64,000 nucleotides of DNA from Rhizobium sp. BK418 (GCF_004341105.1 NZ_SLZK01000008.1:124001-188000); one strand, 5' to 3'; counted from the stretch's first letter, positions 24,931 to 34,233 are shown. Made by a program: numbers and translations. The notes: generated by a model not told the origin, from the sequence alone.

Positions 24931-25938
24931 TTAGAATCGCGCATCGCCGCGGTAGACGTTTGGCTTGGCGCCCGTCAGCCGGCCAAATATCTTCCGAAAT
25001 GCGGCTGGATCTGCATAACCGACTGTATATGCGATGCTCTCGACCGAAGCGTTTGTCGTCTCAAGCAATTGCCGCGCCTTCATGATGCGCACATTCTGCA
25101 GATATTCGGTTAGCTTAAGCCGCGTCGCACGGTAGAATCGTCGCTGGAGCGTCCTCTCTGAAAGATGCACGCTCTCCGCCAACTCGCCAATCGATTTCTG
25201 TAGCTCCGGTGTTGCATGAAACTGATGCTGGACCTGCAGGACCTCCATATCGCCGTGATCGAAGCGCGGAAGAAAAGCCTTGTACTGGCTCTGACTGCGA
25301 CGCGGTGGATCTACGACGAGAAAGCGTGCCGTCTCCAGCATCACGGCCTGTCCGAGCAGCTTCTCGACAAGCAGCAGGCCGAGATCCGCCCAGGCGAGAA
25401 TACCGCCGGCGGTGATTACATCACCATCATCGATGATCATATTGTCCGGTGAGACGTTGATATTGGGAAACTGCTCGGCAAGCCTTTCGGCAAAAGCCCA
25501 GTGGGTCGTGGCGCGCCGACCGTCGATGAGCCCGGTTTCGGCTAGAACGAACGCTCCGGCACAGATTGAACAGACGGTGACCCCACGCGCATGCTGGGAA
25601 GCGAGCCATCGCGAGGCGGGACTCATGCTCTGCATTTTCTCCGGCATGATGATGCTCGGTGGCGCAATAACGTAGCTCAGCGAATGCGGAATTCCCGAGC
25701 GTGAGTCCCATGTACAGGACACATCACCGTCCTCCATCTTCCAGTAGCTGACGCGGATGGTGCGAAGGCTTGTCGGCACTTGTAGATCCGTCGACCAGTC
25801 GCTCGCGACGCGAAACAGGTCGGTCAGTCCATAGACAGCGGCCAACTGACAATCCGGGTAGATCAGCAACCCCACTTCTATGAAATCAGGCTTTTCGCAT
25901 TTTGCCACTTTTGCCTCGGATAAAGTCATTTCCGCCAC
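24931..25938 (-). CDS. GlxA-family transcriptional regulator (DJ-1/AraC)
   Basis: A 335-residue regulator: N-terminal DJ-1/PfpI-like domain (about 20-215; VCSICAGAFVLAETGLIDGR contains the elbow cysteine, followed by ATTHWAFAERL) and C-terminal AraC HTH pair (about 230-330; IGELAESVHLSERTLQRRFY, then YADPAAFRKIFGRLTGAKPN). Divergent from the Tat-signal hydrolase at 26017, 78 bp between starts, so that gene is its most likely target. It is a distant paralogue of the regulator at 15630-16592. Confidence 0.93.
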   Translation of the reverse strand: MAEMTLSEAKVAKCEKPDFIEVGLLIYPDCQLAAVYGLTDLFRVASDWSTDLQVPTSLRTIRVSYWKMEDGDVSCTWDSRSGIPHSLSYVIAPPSIIMPEKMQSMSPASRWLASQHARGVTVCSICAGAFVLAETGLIDGRRATTHWAFAERLAEQFPNINVSPDNMIIDDGDVITAGGILAWADLGLLLVEKLLGQAVMLETARFLVVDPPRRSQSQYKAFLPRFDHGDMEVLQVQHQFHATPELQKSIGELAESVHLSERTLQRRFYRATRLKLTEYLQNVRIMKARQLLETTNASVESIAYTVGYADPAAFRKIFGRLTGAKPNVYRGDARF

Positions 25939-26016
25939 GTGTTTCTGCCAGAAGATGGCGATACTTTCTCTTTGTCAAATACGGAATTCGTAAACACAGC
26001 GCGACAGGAGAAAGCA

Positions 26017-26993
26017 ATGGCATCCGATAAAGATCGGTTTTTCGTGTCGAGGCGCAGCGTACTGATCGGAAGCATCGCGCTTGCCGGCGTGAGCATCCCG
26101 GCGCTCGCCTTCTCACACAACTCTTCGACTAACAATTCATCGCAAGGAGATATCGACATGGGCTTTGTAACAACCAAGGACGGCACTGAAATCTTCTACA
26201 AGGACTGGGGGCGCAAGGACGCACAGCCGATCGTCTTCCACCACGGCTGGCCGCTGTCGTCGGATGACTGGGACGCGCAGATGCTGTTCTTCCTCTCCAA
26301 GGGGTATCGCGTCGTCGCTCACGACCGGCGCGGCCACGGCCGATCTGCCCAGGTCGCCGATGGTCACGACATGGATCACTACGCAGCCGACGCTTTCGCC
26401 GTCGTCCAGGCACTCGACCTGAAGAATGCCATCCATATCGGCCATCCACCGGCGGCGGTGAAGTTGCCCGCTATGTCGCAAAGTTCGGCCAGAAGGCCGG
26501 CCTTGTTGCCAAGGCTGTCCTCGTCTCCGCGGTCCCACCGCTGATGGTCAAGACCGCCGCCAATCCTGAAGGCCTGCCGATCGAAGTCTTCGACGGCTTC
26601 CGTTCAGCGCTTGCCGCCAACCGTGCGCAGTTCTTCCGCGATGTTCCGGCCGGCCCATTCTACGGTTTTAACCGTGACGGCGCCAAGGTTCAGGAAGGCG
26701 TGATCCAGAACTGGTGGCGTCAGGGCATGATGGGCGGCGCGAAGGCTCATTATGACGGCATCAAGGCCTTCTCCGAAACGGACCAGACTGAGGACCTGAA
26801 GGCGATCACCGTCCCGACACTCGTCCTCCATGGCGAAGACGACCAGATCGTGCCGATTGCCGATGCTGCCAGGAAGTCGATCAAGCTTCTGCCGAACGGC
26901 CAGATCAAGACCTATCCGGGCTTCTCGCATGGCATGCTTACCGTCAACGCCGACGTGCTGAACGAGGATCTGCTGGCTTTTATCAAGGGCTGA
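26017..26993 (+). pseudogene. Exported alpha/beta hydrolase (chloroperoxidase/arylesterase-like), frameshifted
   Basis: The first frame starts at an ATG with AGGAG upstream and has a twin-arginine-like leader (VSRRSVLIGSIALAGVSIPA), then the hydrolase body KDWGRKDAQPIVFHHGWPLS and HDRRGHGRS. At position 26445-26446 one base is missing: the elbow should read GHSTGG but the frame shifts right after GH. The -1 frame resumes with GGEVARYVAKFGQKAGLVAK and continues to ENWW-type and GEDDQIVP (acid) and FSHGML (His) to the stop at 26993. All other parts of a non-haem chloroperoxidase-like enzyme are present, so a one-base change has destroyed the active site, or the base was lost in sequencing. Confidence 0.85.
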
Positions 26994-27047
26994 TCCGAAT
27001 CCGGCGTGGATGAACCATGCCACGGCCGTTTGTGGCCGATCGAAAAT

Positions 27048-27073
27048 AAAAAGGGGCGTCTGCGCCCCTTTTT
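27048..27073 (+). terminator. Rho-independent terminator
   Basis: AAAAAGGGGCG and CGCCCCTTTTT flank the loop TCTG, giving a 6-bp GC stem with A/T extensions, 55 bases after the hydrolase stop. It ends in five T on the + strand and five A on the other, so it can act in both directions. Confidence 0.85.
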
Positions 27074-27453
27074 ACCGATCTTCGCCCCGCAGGCCGCGCG
27101 GCCTCGCAGTGTTCTCCGTACCGATTGCTACGGCATAATCGGCGCATTCGTGGAGGGGCTTAAATCGTTCAACGGGCCTTAGGGGCTGATCCAAACGCTA
27201 CCCGAGGTGGCGGCAATGCTCGAACAGAACTTCGACGCCAAACCCGTATGATCGCACCCGAGAAAGCTTCTTCGCTGCCGTCTGAAATATTTGCAACAGA
27301 GGCATCGCGCCTGCCTCATCCTTCTTGGCGCAGTATGAATATCCCGTCAGCAGATGGGAAATACGAGCATCCTGACTATGGCGAGGCACCCGCACCCAAA
27401 ACCCGTTTTGTGATCTCATTTTATGAATTGTGAGCACACGACGTGATCGGGGA
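27074..27453. other. Gene-free interval before the Rrf2 operon
   Basis: No supported coding sequence. ORFs up to 79 codons exist on both strands but have no recognisable motif or ribosome-binding site. The 3' end leads into the promoter of the Rrf2 gene. Confidence 0.45.
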
Positions 27454-27496
27454 TTGACACCAGCCTAATCATAGATATTTTATATCCACGATTAGG
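27454..27496 (+). promoter_or_regulatory. Promoter and nested dyad of the Rrf2 operon
   Basis: A -35-like TTGACA at 27454-27459 is followed 16 bp later by TATTTT at 27476-27481. Overlapping this is a nested palindrome with one centre at 27480: outer arms CCTAATC (27464) and GATTAGG (27490), inner arms GATAT and ATATC around TTT. The dyad covers the -10 region and reaches to the ribosome-binding site AGGAG. Rrf2 proteins typically repress their own operon from such sites. Confidence 0.7.
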
Positions 27497-27505
27497 AGAT
27501 GCAAC

Positions 27506-28018
27506 ATGAAACTAAGCGAAGGCGTGGAGCAAGCCATTCACTGCACGGCTTTCCTGGCGGGCCTTTCGGACGACGGCGTACTGTCTGCAGCAGCACTGGC
27601 CGAACTCCACGGCGTTTCGACGAGCTACCTCCTTAAGCACCTGCAGGCGCTTTCCGGCGCCGGGATCGTCGTGACGACGCCTGGACCGAAAGGTGGCTAC
27701 CGTCTGGCCAAGACGCCGAAGGACATCAGTCTCCTGGACATCGTCCTCGCGGTTGAAGGTCCGGCGCCCGCCTTCCGGTGCGCCGAGATCCGCCAGCGGG
27801 GGCCGAACCCTCTGCCGCAGCGCTACTTTACAAAGCCCTGCCAGATTAACGCCGCGATGCTGAAGGCCGAGAAGGCCTATCGCGCAGAACTCGCCAAGGT
27901 GTCCGTCGCAGACCTTCTGGCGAACCTTGGTGCAGACGACGACGGCGGTATCGCCGCCCGCGGATGCGCCTTCCTCGAACTCCACGAACGCAGGACGGGC
28001 AATCGCGCCTCGTCATAG
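27506..28018 (+). CDS. Rrf2-family transcriptional regulator
   Basis: A 170-residue Rrf2-type winged-helix protein: MKLSEGVEQAIHCTAFLAGL, the recognition segment LHGVSTSYLLKHLQALSGAG and the wing TPGPKGGYRLAKTPKDISLL. Only two cysteines (in FRCAEI and KPCQIN, after residue 90) lie where Fe-S-binding relatives have three, so a thiol sensor rather than an Fe-S cluster is more likely. It heads a + strand unit with an NAD(P)-binding protein, a cupin and an AhpD-like protein and sits behind a strong nested dyad. Confidence 0.93.
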   Translation: MKLSEGVEQAIHCTAFLAGLSDDGVLSAAALAELHGVSTSYLLKHLQALSGAGIVVTTPGPKGGYRLAKTPKDISLLDIVLAVEGPAPAFRCAEIRQRGPNPLPQRYFTKPCQINAAMLKAEKAYRAELAKVSVADLLANLGADDDGGIAARGCAFLELHERRTGNRASS

Positions 28019-28029
28019 GAGAAAGCACC

Positions 28030-28782
28030 ATGACCAAGATGAAGAAGGTCGTCGTTATCGGCGGCACGGGCCTGATCGGCTCGAAGGCAGTGAAACTGCT
28101 GCAGGACGCCGGTCACGAAGCCGTCGTCGCAAGCTCCCGCAACGGCATCAACGCCTACACGGGCGAAGGACTAGCCGAAGCCCTCGTGGGCGCTGACGCC
28201 GTCATCGACGTGTCGAACATGCTGTCCTTCGACAAGGCCGTCATCAACGACTTCTTCGGCACGTCGAGCCGGAACCTGACGAGCGCCGAACGGGCCGCGG
28301 GCGTGCGTCATCACGTCGTCCTCTCAATCGTCAACGCGGAACGCCTCGCCGCTAACCCATACATGGCCGGCAAACTCGCCCAAGAAGAGGCCGTCGCAGC
28401 ATCGGGCCAGGCCTACACCATCGTGCGTGCGACACAGTTCCACGAGTTCATGGAGACGCTGGTGGACGCCTACTCGGCCGACGGCGCGGTGAAAGTGCCG
28501 GATATCGACTTCCAGTCGATCGCGGCCGACGACGTCGCCGCTGCTTTGGTGGAAGCCGCGCTCAGCGAGCCGAAGAACGGATCCGTTGATCTTGCCGGGC
28601 CTGAACGGGGACCGTTCGAATCCTTCATCCGGACCTATCTCGATGCCAAGAGCGACGCTCGTCCGGTCAACGCCGACGCGGCTGTCGACTACTTCGGCGC
28701 CCCCGTTGTCACCGGCTCACTGGTTCCCGGCGGAGACTACATCAAGGGCGCGATCACGCTAGCCGAATGGCTTCGGGCGTGA
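28030..28782 (+). CDS. NmrA-like NAD(P)-binding protein (atypical SDR)
   Basis: A 250-residue protein with an N-terminal Rossmann motif VVVIGGTGLIGSKAVKLL (GGTGLIG at about 11-17) of atypical SDRs. Later segments (HHVVLSIVNAERLAANPYMA, then YTIVRATQFHEF) match NmrA/NAD(P)H-binding domain proteins, which often sense redox state or reduce quinones. The ATG at 28030 follows the ribosome-binding site AGGAGA and starts 12 bp after the Rrf2 stop. It is the second gene of the Rrf2 operon. Confidence 0.9.
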   Translation: MTKMKKVVVIGGTGLIGSKAVKLLQDAGHEAVVASSRNGINAYTGEGLAEALVGADAVIDVSNMLSFDKAVINDFFGTSSRNLTSAERAAGVRHHVVLSIVNAERLAANPYMAGKLAQEEAVAASGQAYTIVRATQFHEFMETLVDAYSADGAVKVPDIDFQSIAADDVAAALVEAALSEPKNGSVDLAGPERGPFESFIRTYLDAKSDARPVNADAAVDYFGAPVVTGSLVPGGDYIKGAITLAEWLRA

Positions 28783-28808
28783 GCTCCCACAGCACAAGGA
28801 GAACGATT

Positions 28809-29246
28809 ATGAAGACAATCCTCTATGCCGCCGCGGCACTCTCTGCCTCGCTGACCACGGCTTCCGCTCACGACGTCGCAAAGCCGGGACTCGCATACGA
28901 CACGAAAGACGCCAAGGTGACTCTGGTCTACGAGCATCCTCTTCCGGACGTTCCCGGCAAGAGCGTCAAGGGCGTGCTCGTGGAGTACGGACCCGGCGGT
29001 TATAGTTCAGCCCATACGCATGCGAAGTCCGCGCTGATCTACGCGACGGTTCTCGAAGGCGCCATCCAAAGCGCCGTGAACGGTGGCGAGACGAAGACCT
29101 TCATCGCCGGTCAAAACTTCACCGAGCTGCCGGGCGACCGCCACGACGTCAGCGCTAACGCCAGCAAGACCGAGCCGGCGAAACTGCTCGCCGTCTTCGT
29201 CGTCGATACCGATGACACCGCCCTGACGACACCGCGCAAGCCGTAG
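28809..29246 (+). CDS. Exported cupin protein
   Basis: A 145-residue protein with a Sec signal peptide (MKTILYAAAALSASLTTASA, cleavage after ASA) and a cupin fold: GGYSSAHTHAKSALIYATVL carries two histidines, and LPGDRHDVSANAS the distal His. Periplasmic cupins of this type are often next to AhpD-like proteins. Start is the ATG 27 bp after the upstream stop, with AAGGAG before it. Metal and substrate unknown. Confidence 0.88.
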   Translation: MKTILYAAAALSASLTTASAHDVAKPGLAYDTKDAKVTLVYEHPLPDVPGKSVKGVLVEYGPGGYSSAHTHAKSALIYATVLEGAIQSAVNGGETKTFIAGQNFTELPGDRHDVSANASKTEPAKLLAVFVVDTDDTALTTPRKP

Positions 29247-29340
29247 CGCTACCTACCAGACCTACACCCTCCCCTACTGCACAAGCAACGACGGTTTCTC
29301 CGGCGAACGGAGAACCGTGTCCACGAGAAAGGAAAACGAT

Positions 29341-29787
29341 ATGTCCCGCATGAACTGGTCCGAAGTCGCCCCCGAGGGTGCCAAGGCGCTCTTCGGCGTC
29401 CATCACTACGTCACCAAGAAGACGAACCTGCCTGAAGAGCTGGTTCATCTCGTCTTCCTGCGCGTGTCGCAGATCAACGGCTGCGCCCATTGCATCGACA
29501 TGCATGGTCGCGATCTGCGCAAGACGATGTCCGTCGATAAGATCACGCTTGTTCCGGTGTGGGACGAGGTGCCTCACCTGTTCGGCGAGCAGGAGCGAGC
29601 AGCACTGGCCTGGGCTGAAGAAGTCACGAATGTCAGCCAGACCCATGCCTCCGACGAGGCCTATGCCGCCGCTGCCGCCGCTTTCGAACCGAAGGATCTC
29701 GTCGATCTGACGATTACGATCGCTGCGATGAACGCGTTCAATCGCCTCGGGGCGCCGTTTCGTCTTCCGGTGGCGGCAAAGGCCTGA
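29341..29787 (+). CDS. AhpD/carboxymuconolactone decarboxylase family protein
   Basis: A 148-residue AhpD-like protein with Cys48-x-x-Cys51 and His55 (INGCAHCIDMH), the peroxidatic thiol motif of the family. The start at 29341 follows AGGAAA. It is the last gene of the Rrf2-NmrA-cupin-AhpD unit. Together with the electrophile-type regulator this suggests defence against reactive oxygen or carbonyl compounds (inference). Confidence 0.92.
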   Translation: MSRMNWSEVAPEGAKALFGVHHYVTKKTNLPEELVHLVFLRVSQINGCAHCIDMHGRDLRKTMSVDKITLVPVWDEVPHLFGEQERAALAWAEEVTNVSQTHASDEAYAAAAAAFEPKDLVDLTITIAAMNAFNRLGAPFRLPVAAKA

Positions 29788-29993
29788 TGGCACCTTGCTG
29801 GCCGAGAAACGTCTTGTCGGCCTAGTTCACGGCCGACAGGACGCCAGGATGTCATGCGCCAAGGACGTCGTCTAAGACGATTGACGCCCAGGGCATCCGA
29901 ACGTTGGGGCACTGGGCGGGCCCTATCGTCTGCATCCATCAACGAATTTGAAGACCGTTATAAACGTGGCGTGATGGTTTTGATCATGCCCGA

Positions 29994-31196
29994 ATGGTAT
30001 CTGCGGCCATGACCCGATCTGCATCTCCCGCCTTCATGTTCACTCTCGTCGCCTGCGGCACGATACTTGGCATCGCCGGGACCGACCTCGTTCTACCAGC
30101 CGTCCCGATAATGCCGCGGGAGCTCGGCGGAACCCCAGCCCTCGCTCAGATGGTGCTTGCCGCCTATGCGGCGGGGACGCTTGTCGGGTTGCTGACCTTT
30201 GGCGAACTCGGCGCAAGGTATTCGGCTCGCAAACTCCTAATCTGGTCGCTGGCGCTGTTTGCAATCACGTCGATCACATCGGTGATGGTGCAGTCCTTGG
30301 AGTGGCTCGTTGCGCTTCGGTTCGCCCAGGGCGCGTTCGGCTCCGGTCCGGCAGTCTTCGCGCCGGGCTTCATCCAGGGCCTTTTCACTGGCGAGAAGGC
30401 AGCCGGCATGTTCGGGCGACTGGGCTCGATTGAATCCCTCACTCCGGCGCTCGCCCCCATAGCAGGCGTTTTCCTGCTCGAAGCTGGCGGGTGGGAGATG
30501 TCCTTTGTCGTCCTCGCCATTTTGGCGACCCTCTGTGCCGCCGCCAGCATCGCGTACGGACACCTGCTTCCGGATCGGGCAGAAGCCCTAGAGAGCCATC
30601 GCACCTACGCGTCTATCATGCGCGAGGCGGCCTTTCTCCGGCACGCCTTAAGCCAGGCCTTCTCGCTAGCGGCGATCCTCGTCTTCGTCTTCGGCGCCCC
30701 CGTAATCATGACTGAGGTTATGGGCGGCAACATCGGGGATTTCATTCTCTTGCAGGTTTGTGGGATTGCGAACTTCATCCTCGCCTCCAATCTCTCGAGT
30801 AAGCTGGCCGGCAGGTTCGGAGTGGAGCGCATGATCTTCATCGGAACGACAGGCCTGTTCGCGGGTTTCGCGCTGATCCTGGCCTACGTCGGATTTGGTG
30901 GGAGGAGCCTTGGCGTCATCATACCTGTCTGGGTGATCACGAATGCTGGCTTCGGCATCCGAGGTCCGATCGGCTTCCATCAAGCGATCATCGCGTCGAA
31001 GGGCGATCACTCGCGAGGCGCCGCGCTGGTCGTGGCGAGTATCCTGGGATTTACAGCGGCAGGCACTGCCGCTGCTGCACCCTTCCTTAACTCGGGGTGG
31101 TGGCCGCTCGCCTTGGCGAGCTTCCTGTCAGCTACTCTTGGGCTCGTGTGTCTCGTATTCCTTCCGAAAGGCGTTGCAGAGGCAGGAATGCGATGA
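29994..31196 (+). CDS. MFS transporter (Bcr/CflA-like)
   Basis: A 400-residue 12-TM major facilitator protein. The first helix and loop TILGIAGTDLVLPAVPIMPR and the following AYAAGTLVGLLTFGELGARY fit the DHA1 Bcr/CflA group. An ATG at 30009 is an alternative start; neither has a strong ribosome-binding site. It lies about 200 bp downstream of the AhpD-like gene and 60 bp upstream of a VOC gene, so it may be expressed separately. Substrate unknown. Confidence 0.87.
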   Translation: MVSAAMTRSASPAFMFTLVACGTILGIAGTDLVLPAVPIMPRELGGTPALAQMVLAAYAAGTLVGLLTFGELGARYSARKLLIWSLALFAITSITSVMVQSLEWLVALRFAQGAFGSGPAVFAPGFIQGLFTGEKAAGMFGRLGSIESLTPALAPIAGVFLLEAGGWEMSFVVLAILATLCAAASIAYGHLLPDRAEALESHRTYASIMREAAFLRHALSQAFSLAAILVFVFGAPVIMTEVMGGNIGDFILLQVCGIANFILASNLSSKLAGRFGVERMIFIGTTGLFAGFALILAYVGFGGRSLGVIIPVWVITNAGFGIRGPIGFHQAIIASKGDHSRGAALVVASILGFTAAGTAAAAPFLNSGWWPLALASFLSATLGLVCLVFLPKGVAEAGMR

Positions 31197-31255
31197 CACC
31201 CAGCGGAGATAAGCGCCGGCGGAGAAGTGCCACTTCCACTTATTACCAGAACCTC

Positions 31256-31660
31256 ATGTCCCAGTCCCTCACGCATGTCGCTTTACTCGTTCGAGAATAC
31301 GACGAGGCAATCGCCTTCTTCGTAGGGAAGCTTGGCTTTGATCTTGTCGAAGACACGTATCAGCCGGCGCAGGACAAACGCTGGGTGGTCGTTCGACCGG
31401 CTGGAGCCCAGGGATGCTCGATCTTGCTCGCTCGCGCATCGAACGTTCATCAGACGCAGTGGCTCGGCAACCAGGCAGGCGGCCGCGTCTTCCTGTTCCT
31501 AAGAACCGACGATTTTTGGCGGGACTATCGCGCATTCACCGCGAAGGGCGTTCAATTTGTGCGCGAGCCGGCACAAGCAGATTACGGCGTCGTGGCCGTG
31601 TTCAAGGACCTTTATGGCAATCTCTGGGATCTGATCGAATACAACGACGGTCGACTTTGA
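31256..31660 (+). CDS. VOC-family (glyoxalase-like) protein
   Basis: A 134-residue vicinal-oxygen-chelate protein: LTHVALLVREYDEAIAFFVG at the start and VAVFKDLYGNLWDLIEYN at the end, with the metal-ligand positions His (THVALLV) and Glu (DLIEY) visible. I chose the ATG at 31256 because the longer ORF overlaps the MFS gene and adds 53 non-family residues. The gene follows the MFS gene by 60 bp on the same strand. Possible roles are glyoxalase, bleomycin-type binding or dioxygenase chemistry. Confidence 0.9.
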   Translation: MSQSLTHVALLVREYDEAIAFFVGKLGFDLVEDTYQPAQDKRWVVVRPAGAQGCSILLARASNVHQTQWLGNQAGGRVFLFLRTDDFWRDYRAFTAKGVQFVREPAQADYGVVAVFKDLYGNLWDLIEYNDGRL

Positions 31661-32001
31661 GAAGTTACTTTCAAAACTCTGTTGGTTGTCTCACGCCCGC
31701 TACCTGCTCTGTCCTGCGGCAGACGTATACCCAACAAGCACCGCATCGTGGTGGCGCCACCCGCATTTTAGTCGGTCCCAGCGCGCTTGATGGGATCTGA
31801 ACCGACGACCTGTCCCTGCGATCGCCAAACCAGAGCCGACGGTAATGATGACCAATATTTCCATCTCAAGGCAAACCAAAACGCCTGCCGCGGGAGGAGA
31901 GATGCGGCAAGCGTATAGAACAAATGGCTGCCCATGAAGAGAGGCTTGTGGAGGAGGCTTCCCGAACTGTTCTCAGCCGGTGCGGGAGCCTCACTCCGTT
32001 T
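31661..32001. other. Gene-free interval between convergent genes
   Basis: Between the VOC gene and the exported hydrolase I see no coding sequence. It holds a T-arm-like fragment at 31785 and a short inverted repeat (TGCCGC at 31886, GCGGCA at 31904) that could be a weak hairpin. Confidence 0.45.
31785..31810 (-). repeat. tRNA T-arm-like fragment (copy C)
   Basis: The + strand reads GCTTGATGGGATCTGAACCG followed by ACGACC. It matches copies A, B and D at the TTGA-GGGAT-GAACC-GACC positions and again lies 3' of a minus-strand gene. No complete tRNA can be folded. Confidence 0.4.
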
Positions 32002-32973
32002 TCACTTTGCAATCTTGCGATCCAGGAAGCTCCTGATCAGCGGAGCCATCTCGTCTAGCTTGTCTTCAAGCGCAAAGTGGCCTGTATCAAGGAGATGGAA
32101 CTCTGCTTCGGGAAGATCGCGAAGATAGGGATGCGCGCCCTCTTCCGGGAAGATCTTGTCGTTCTTGCCCCAGACGATCAGCGTCGGCGGCTTACGGTCG
32201 CGGAAGAATGCCTGGAACTGCGGATAGAGCGGCAGGTTGGTGCGGTAATCGTAGAACAGATCGAGCTGGATATCCTTGTTCCCTGGCCGGTCGAGCAGTG
32301 CCTGGTCGTGGACCCAGTTATCGGGGCTGATGCGCGTCAGATCCTTGACGCCATCGGTATATTGAAACTTGGTTGTCTCCGGTGCAACGAGCACCGAGAG
32401 CGCTTCCCGGTCCTTGGTTGCCCCTGATTTCCAGTAGGCGCGGATCGGGTTCCAGAAATCCCGGATGCCTTCGTCATAAGCATTGCCGTTCTGGACGATC
32501 ATTCCGGTGATGCGATCCGGATGCTTGAGCGCCAGCCGGTAGCCAACGGGTGCGCCATAATCCATGAGATACATCGAATATTTGGTAGCACCGAGCTTGG
32601 TCAGCAGCGTATCGATGATATCGGCATAGTGGCCGAAGGAATACTCGAACTTGGTGTGATCGGGCGCATCGCTCTGACCGAAGCCCGGATAGTCAGGAGC
32701 GATGACGCGGTAGCGGTCAGCGAGCAGCGGGATCAGGTTGCGGAACATGTGCGACGATGTCGGGAAGCCGTGAAGCAGGACGACGACGGCGCCGTCGGCC
32801 GGACCGGCTTCGCGATAGAACACGTTGACGCCGTCGATTTTCACGGAGCGATAGTGAACCGTTGCAGATGCCTGCTGGGAAATCGCCGGCGTTTCGGCGA
32901 ACACCATGCTTGCGGGGGTTGTAACAAAGATGCTGGCGGATGCGAAAAGCAGGGCGGCAAGAGTGCGAGACAT
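32002..32973 (-). CDS. Exported alpha/beta hydrolase with Asp nucleophile (dehalogenase/epoxide-hydrolase-like)
   Basis: A 323-residue protein with a Sec signal peptide (MSRTLAALLFASASIFVTTP to about residue 26, VFA). The fold shows LLHGFPTSSHMFRNL (oxyanion loop at about 67), the elbow LMDYGAPVG with Asp138 in place of Ser, and a late DTGHFALED with His299. An Asp nucleophile is the hallmark of haloalkane dehalogenases and epoxide hydrolases, so substrates with C-halogen or epoxide groups are likely. Periplasmic location is unusual for either class. It is monocistronic. Confidence 0.9.
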   Translation of the reverse strand: MSRTLAALLFASASIFVTTPASMVFAETPAISQQASATVHYRSVKIDGVNVFYREAGPADGAVVVLLHGFPTSSHMFRNLIPLLADRYRVIAPDYPGFGQSDAPDHTKFEYSFGHYADIIDTLLTKLGATKYSMYLMDYGAPVGYRLALKHPDRITGMIVQNGNAYDEGIRDFWNPIRAYWKSGATKDREALSVLVAPETTKFQYTDGVKDLTRISPDNWVHDQALLDRPGNKDIQLDLFYDYRTNLPLYPQFQAFFRDRKPPTLIVWGKNDKIFPEEGAHPYLRDLPEAEFHLLDTGHFALEDKLDEMAPLIRSFLDRKIAK

Positions 32974-33309
32974 TGTAGCTCTCCTCAGGAGTGGTTGTGG
33001 GCGGCTTGTTGCCCGCAGCCAACATCGCTCGTTCGGCCTGGAAGGAGAACGTTCGTATTCGACAAGGGATTATTACATCTGATGGTATGAGTGTGGCTAG
33101 GCGGTCGGCCATTTGGATGAATCGCTACGGTAGTATCGGCGTTGTTTAACGCCCACCGACGGATCGCAGCTAGGGATCGACTTACGGTACGACTATTGCG
33201 CTTCTTGGCCACGGATGTTGTCTGGTCAAACGGCAATCCCGCGCAAAGAGACGGCGGGCGGACGCAGTTCGCTCCACGAGCTTAGGCCTAGCTCGGTGAT
33301 ATTGAAGGG
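32974..33309. other. Gene-free interval between the hydrolase and LysR genes
   Basis: No supported gene. Both flanking genes are on the minus strand, so the right end is the 3' side of the LysR gene and the left end should carry the promoter of the exported hydrolase. I found no clear terminator or operator. Confidence 0.45.
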
Positions 33310-34200
33310 CTAATTGAAAAGGCGGTTCTCGCGCAGCCTTGCTGCAGCCATATCGACGAAAGTGCGAACCTTTGCTGGAGCGTGCCGACCCTCCGGATGA
33401 AGGATGTGTATGGGTAAAGGTGGTTCTTCGAATTCACTGAGGATGATCTGTAGCTCTCCAGCAACGAGCGCTGGGCCAATCTGGTAGTTGAGAACCCTGG
33501 TCAGGCCCCATCCCTCGCGCGCAGACTGTATCGCCGCTTCGTTGGTGTTGCATTGTAAAGCTGCATCCACGGATACTCGCAGATCGTCGCGAAACTTCCA
33601 CTCAGGTGAAGCCCAGGCTGCGGTCGATGCTGCGATGCGGTGGTCCTTCAGATCGGTTGGCGAGTTCGGAACGCCGTAGCGCTCGAAGTACTTCGGAGAA
33701 CCGCACATGACGCGACGAACACTTCCGACCTTGACGGCCGAGAGATTGGAATCCGGAAGATGACCGATACGCACCGCGACGTCGATCCCTTCCTCGACGA
33801 TGTTGACCGGTCGATCGATGAATAGCGTCTTCGCTCTCATGGTCGAATAGGTGTCGAGATAGCTTGTCACGATCGGAAGAACGTACATCTGGCCGAACAG
33901 CGCGGACGCGGTTATGGAGAGAGTCCCTGTCGGCGTGGCGTAGGAACCGCCGGCAGCCGCCTCTGCTTCTGCGATATCGGCGAGGATCCGGCGACAATCT
34001 TCAAAATAGCGAACGCCTGCTTCGGTCATCTTCACCGAGCGGGTGGTTCGCACGAGTAGGCGCGCACCAATAAGATCTTCGAGCGAGGCAACGGCACGTG
34101 TGACAGCCGGTGCGCTCATGAACATCTGGCGTGCGGTGTCCGCGAAACTTTCGGTTTCGGCGACCTTTACAAAGATCCTCATTGCTTGCCAGCGATCCAT
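33310..34200 (-). CDS. LysR-family transcriptional regulator
   Basis: A 296-residue LysR protein: HTH region MDRWQAMRIFVKVAETESFA and DTARQMFMSAPAVTRAVASL, then the LysR substrate-binding domain (FIDRPVNIVEEGIDVAVRIG is typical). It belongs to the DsdC/YafC-like group of LysR proteins often linked to quinone or aldehyde reductases. It is last in a six-gene minus-strand run and may regulate that run. One-base overlaps are absent, so coupling is not evident. Confidence 0.93.
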   Translation of the reverse strand: MDRWQAMRIFVKVAETESFADTARQMFMSAPAVTRAVASLEDLIGARLLVRTTRSVKMTEAGVRYFEDCRRILADIAEAEAAAGGSYATPTGTLSITASALFGQMYVLPIVTSYLDTYSTMRAKTLFIDRPVNIVEEGIDVAVRIGHLPDSNLSAVKVGSVRRVMCGSPKYFERYGVPNSPTDLKDHRIAASTAAWASPEWKFRDDLRVSVDAALQCNTNEAAIQSAREGWGLTRVLNYQIGPALVAGELQIILSEFEEPPLPIHILHPEGRHAPAKVRTFVDMAAARLRENRLFN

Positions 34201-34233
34201 CCATTCCCCCGAACCGGTCGAAATTCCAAGACC

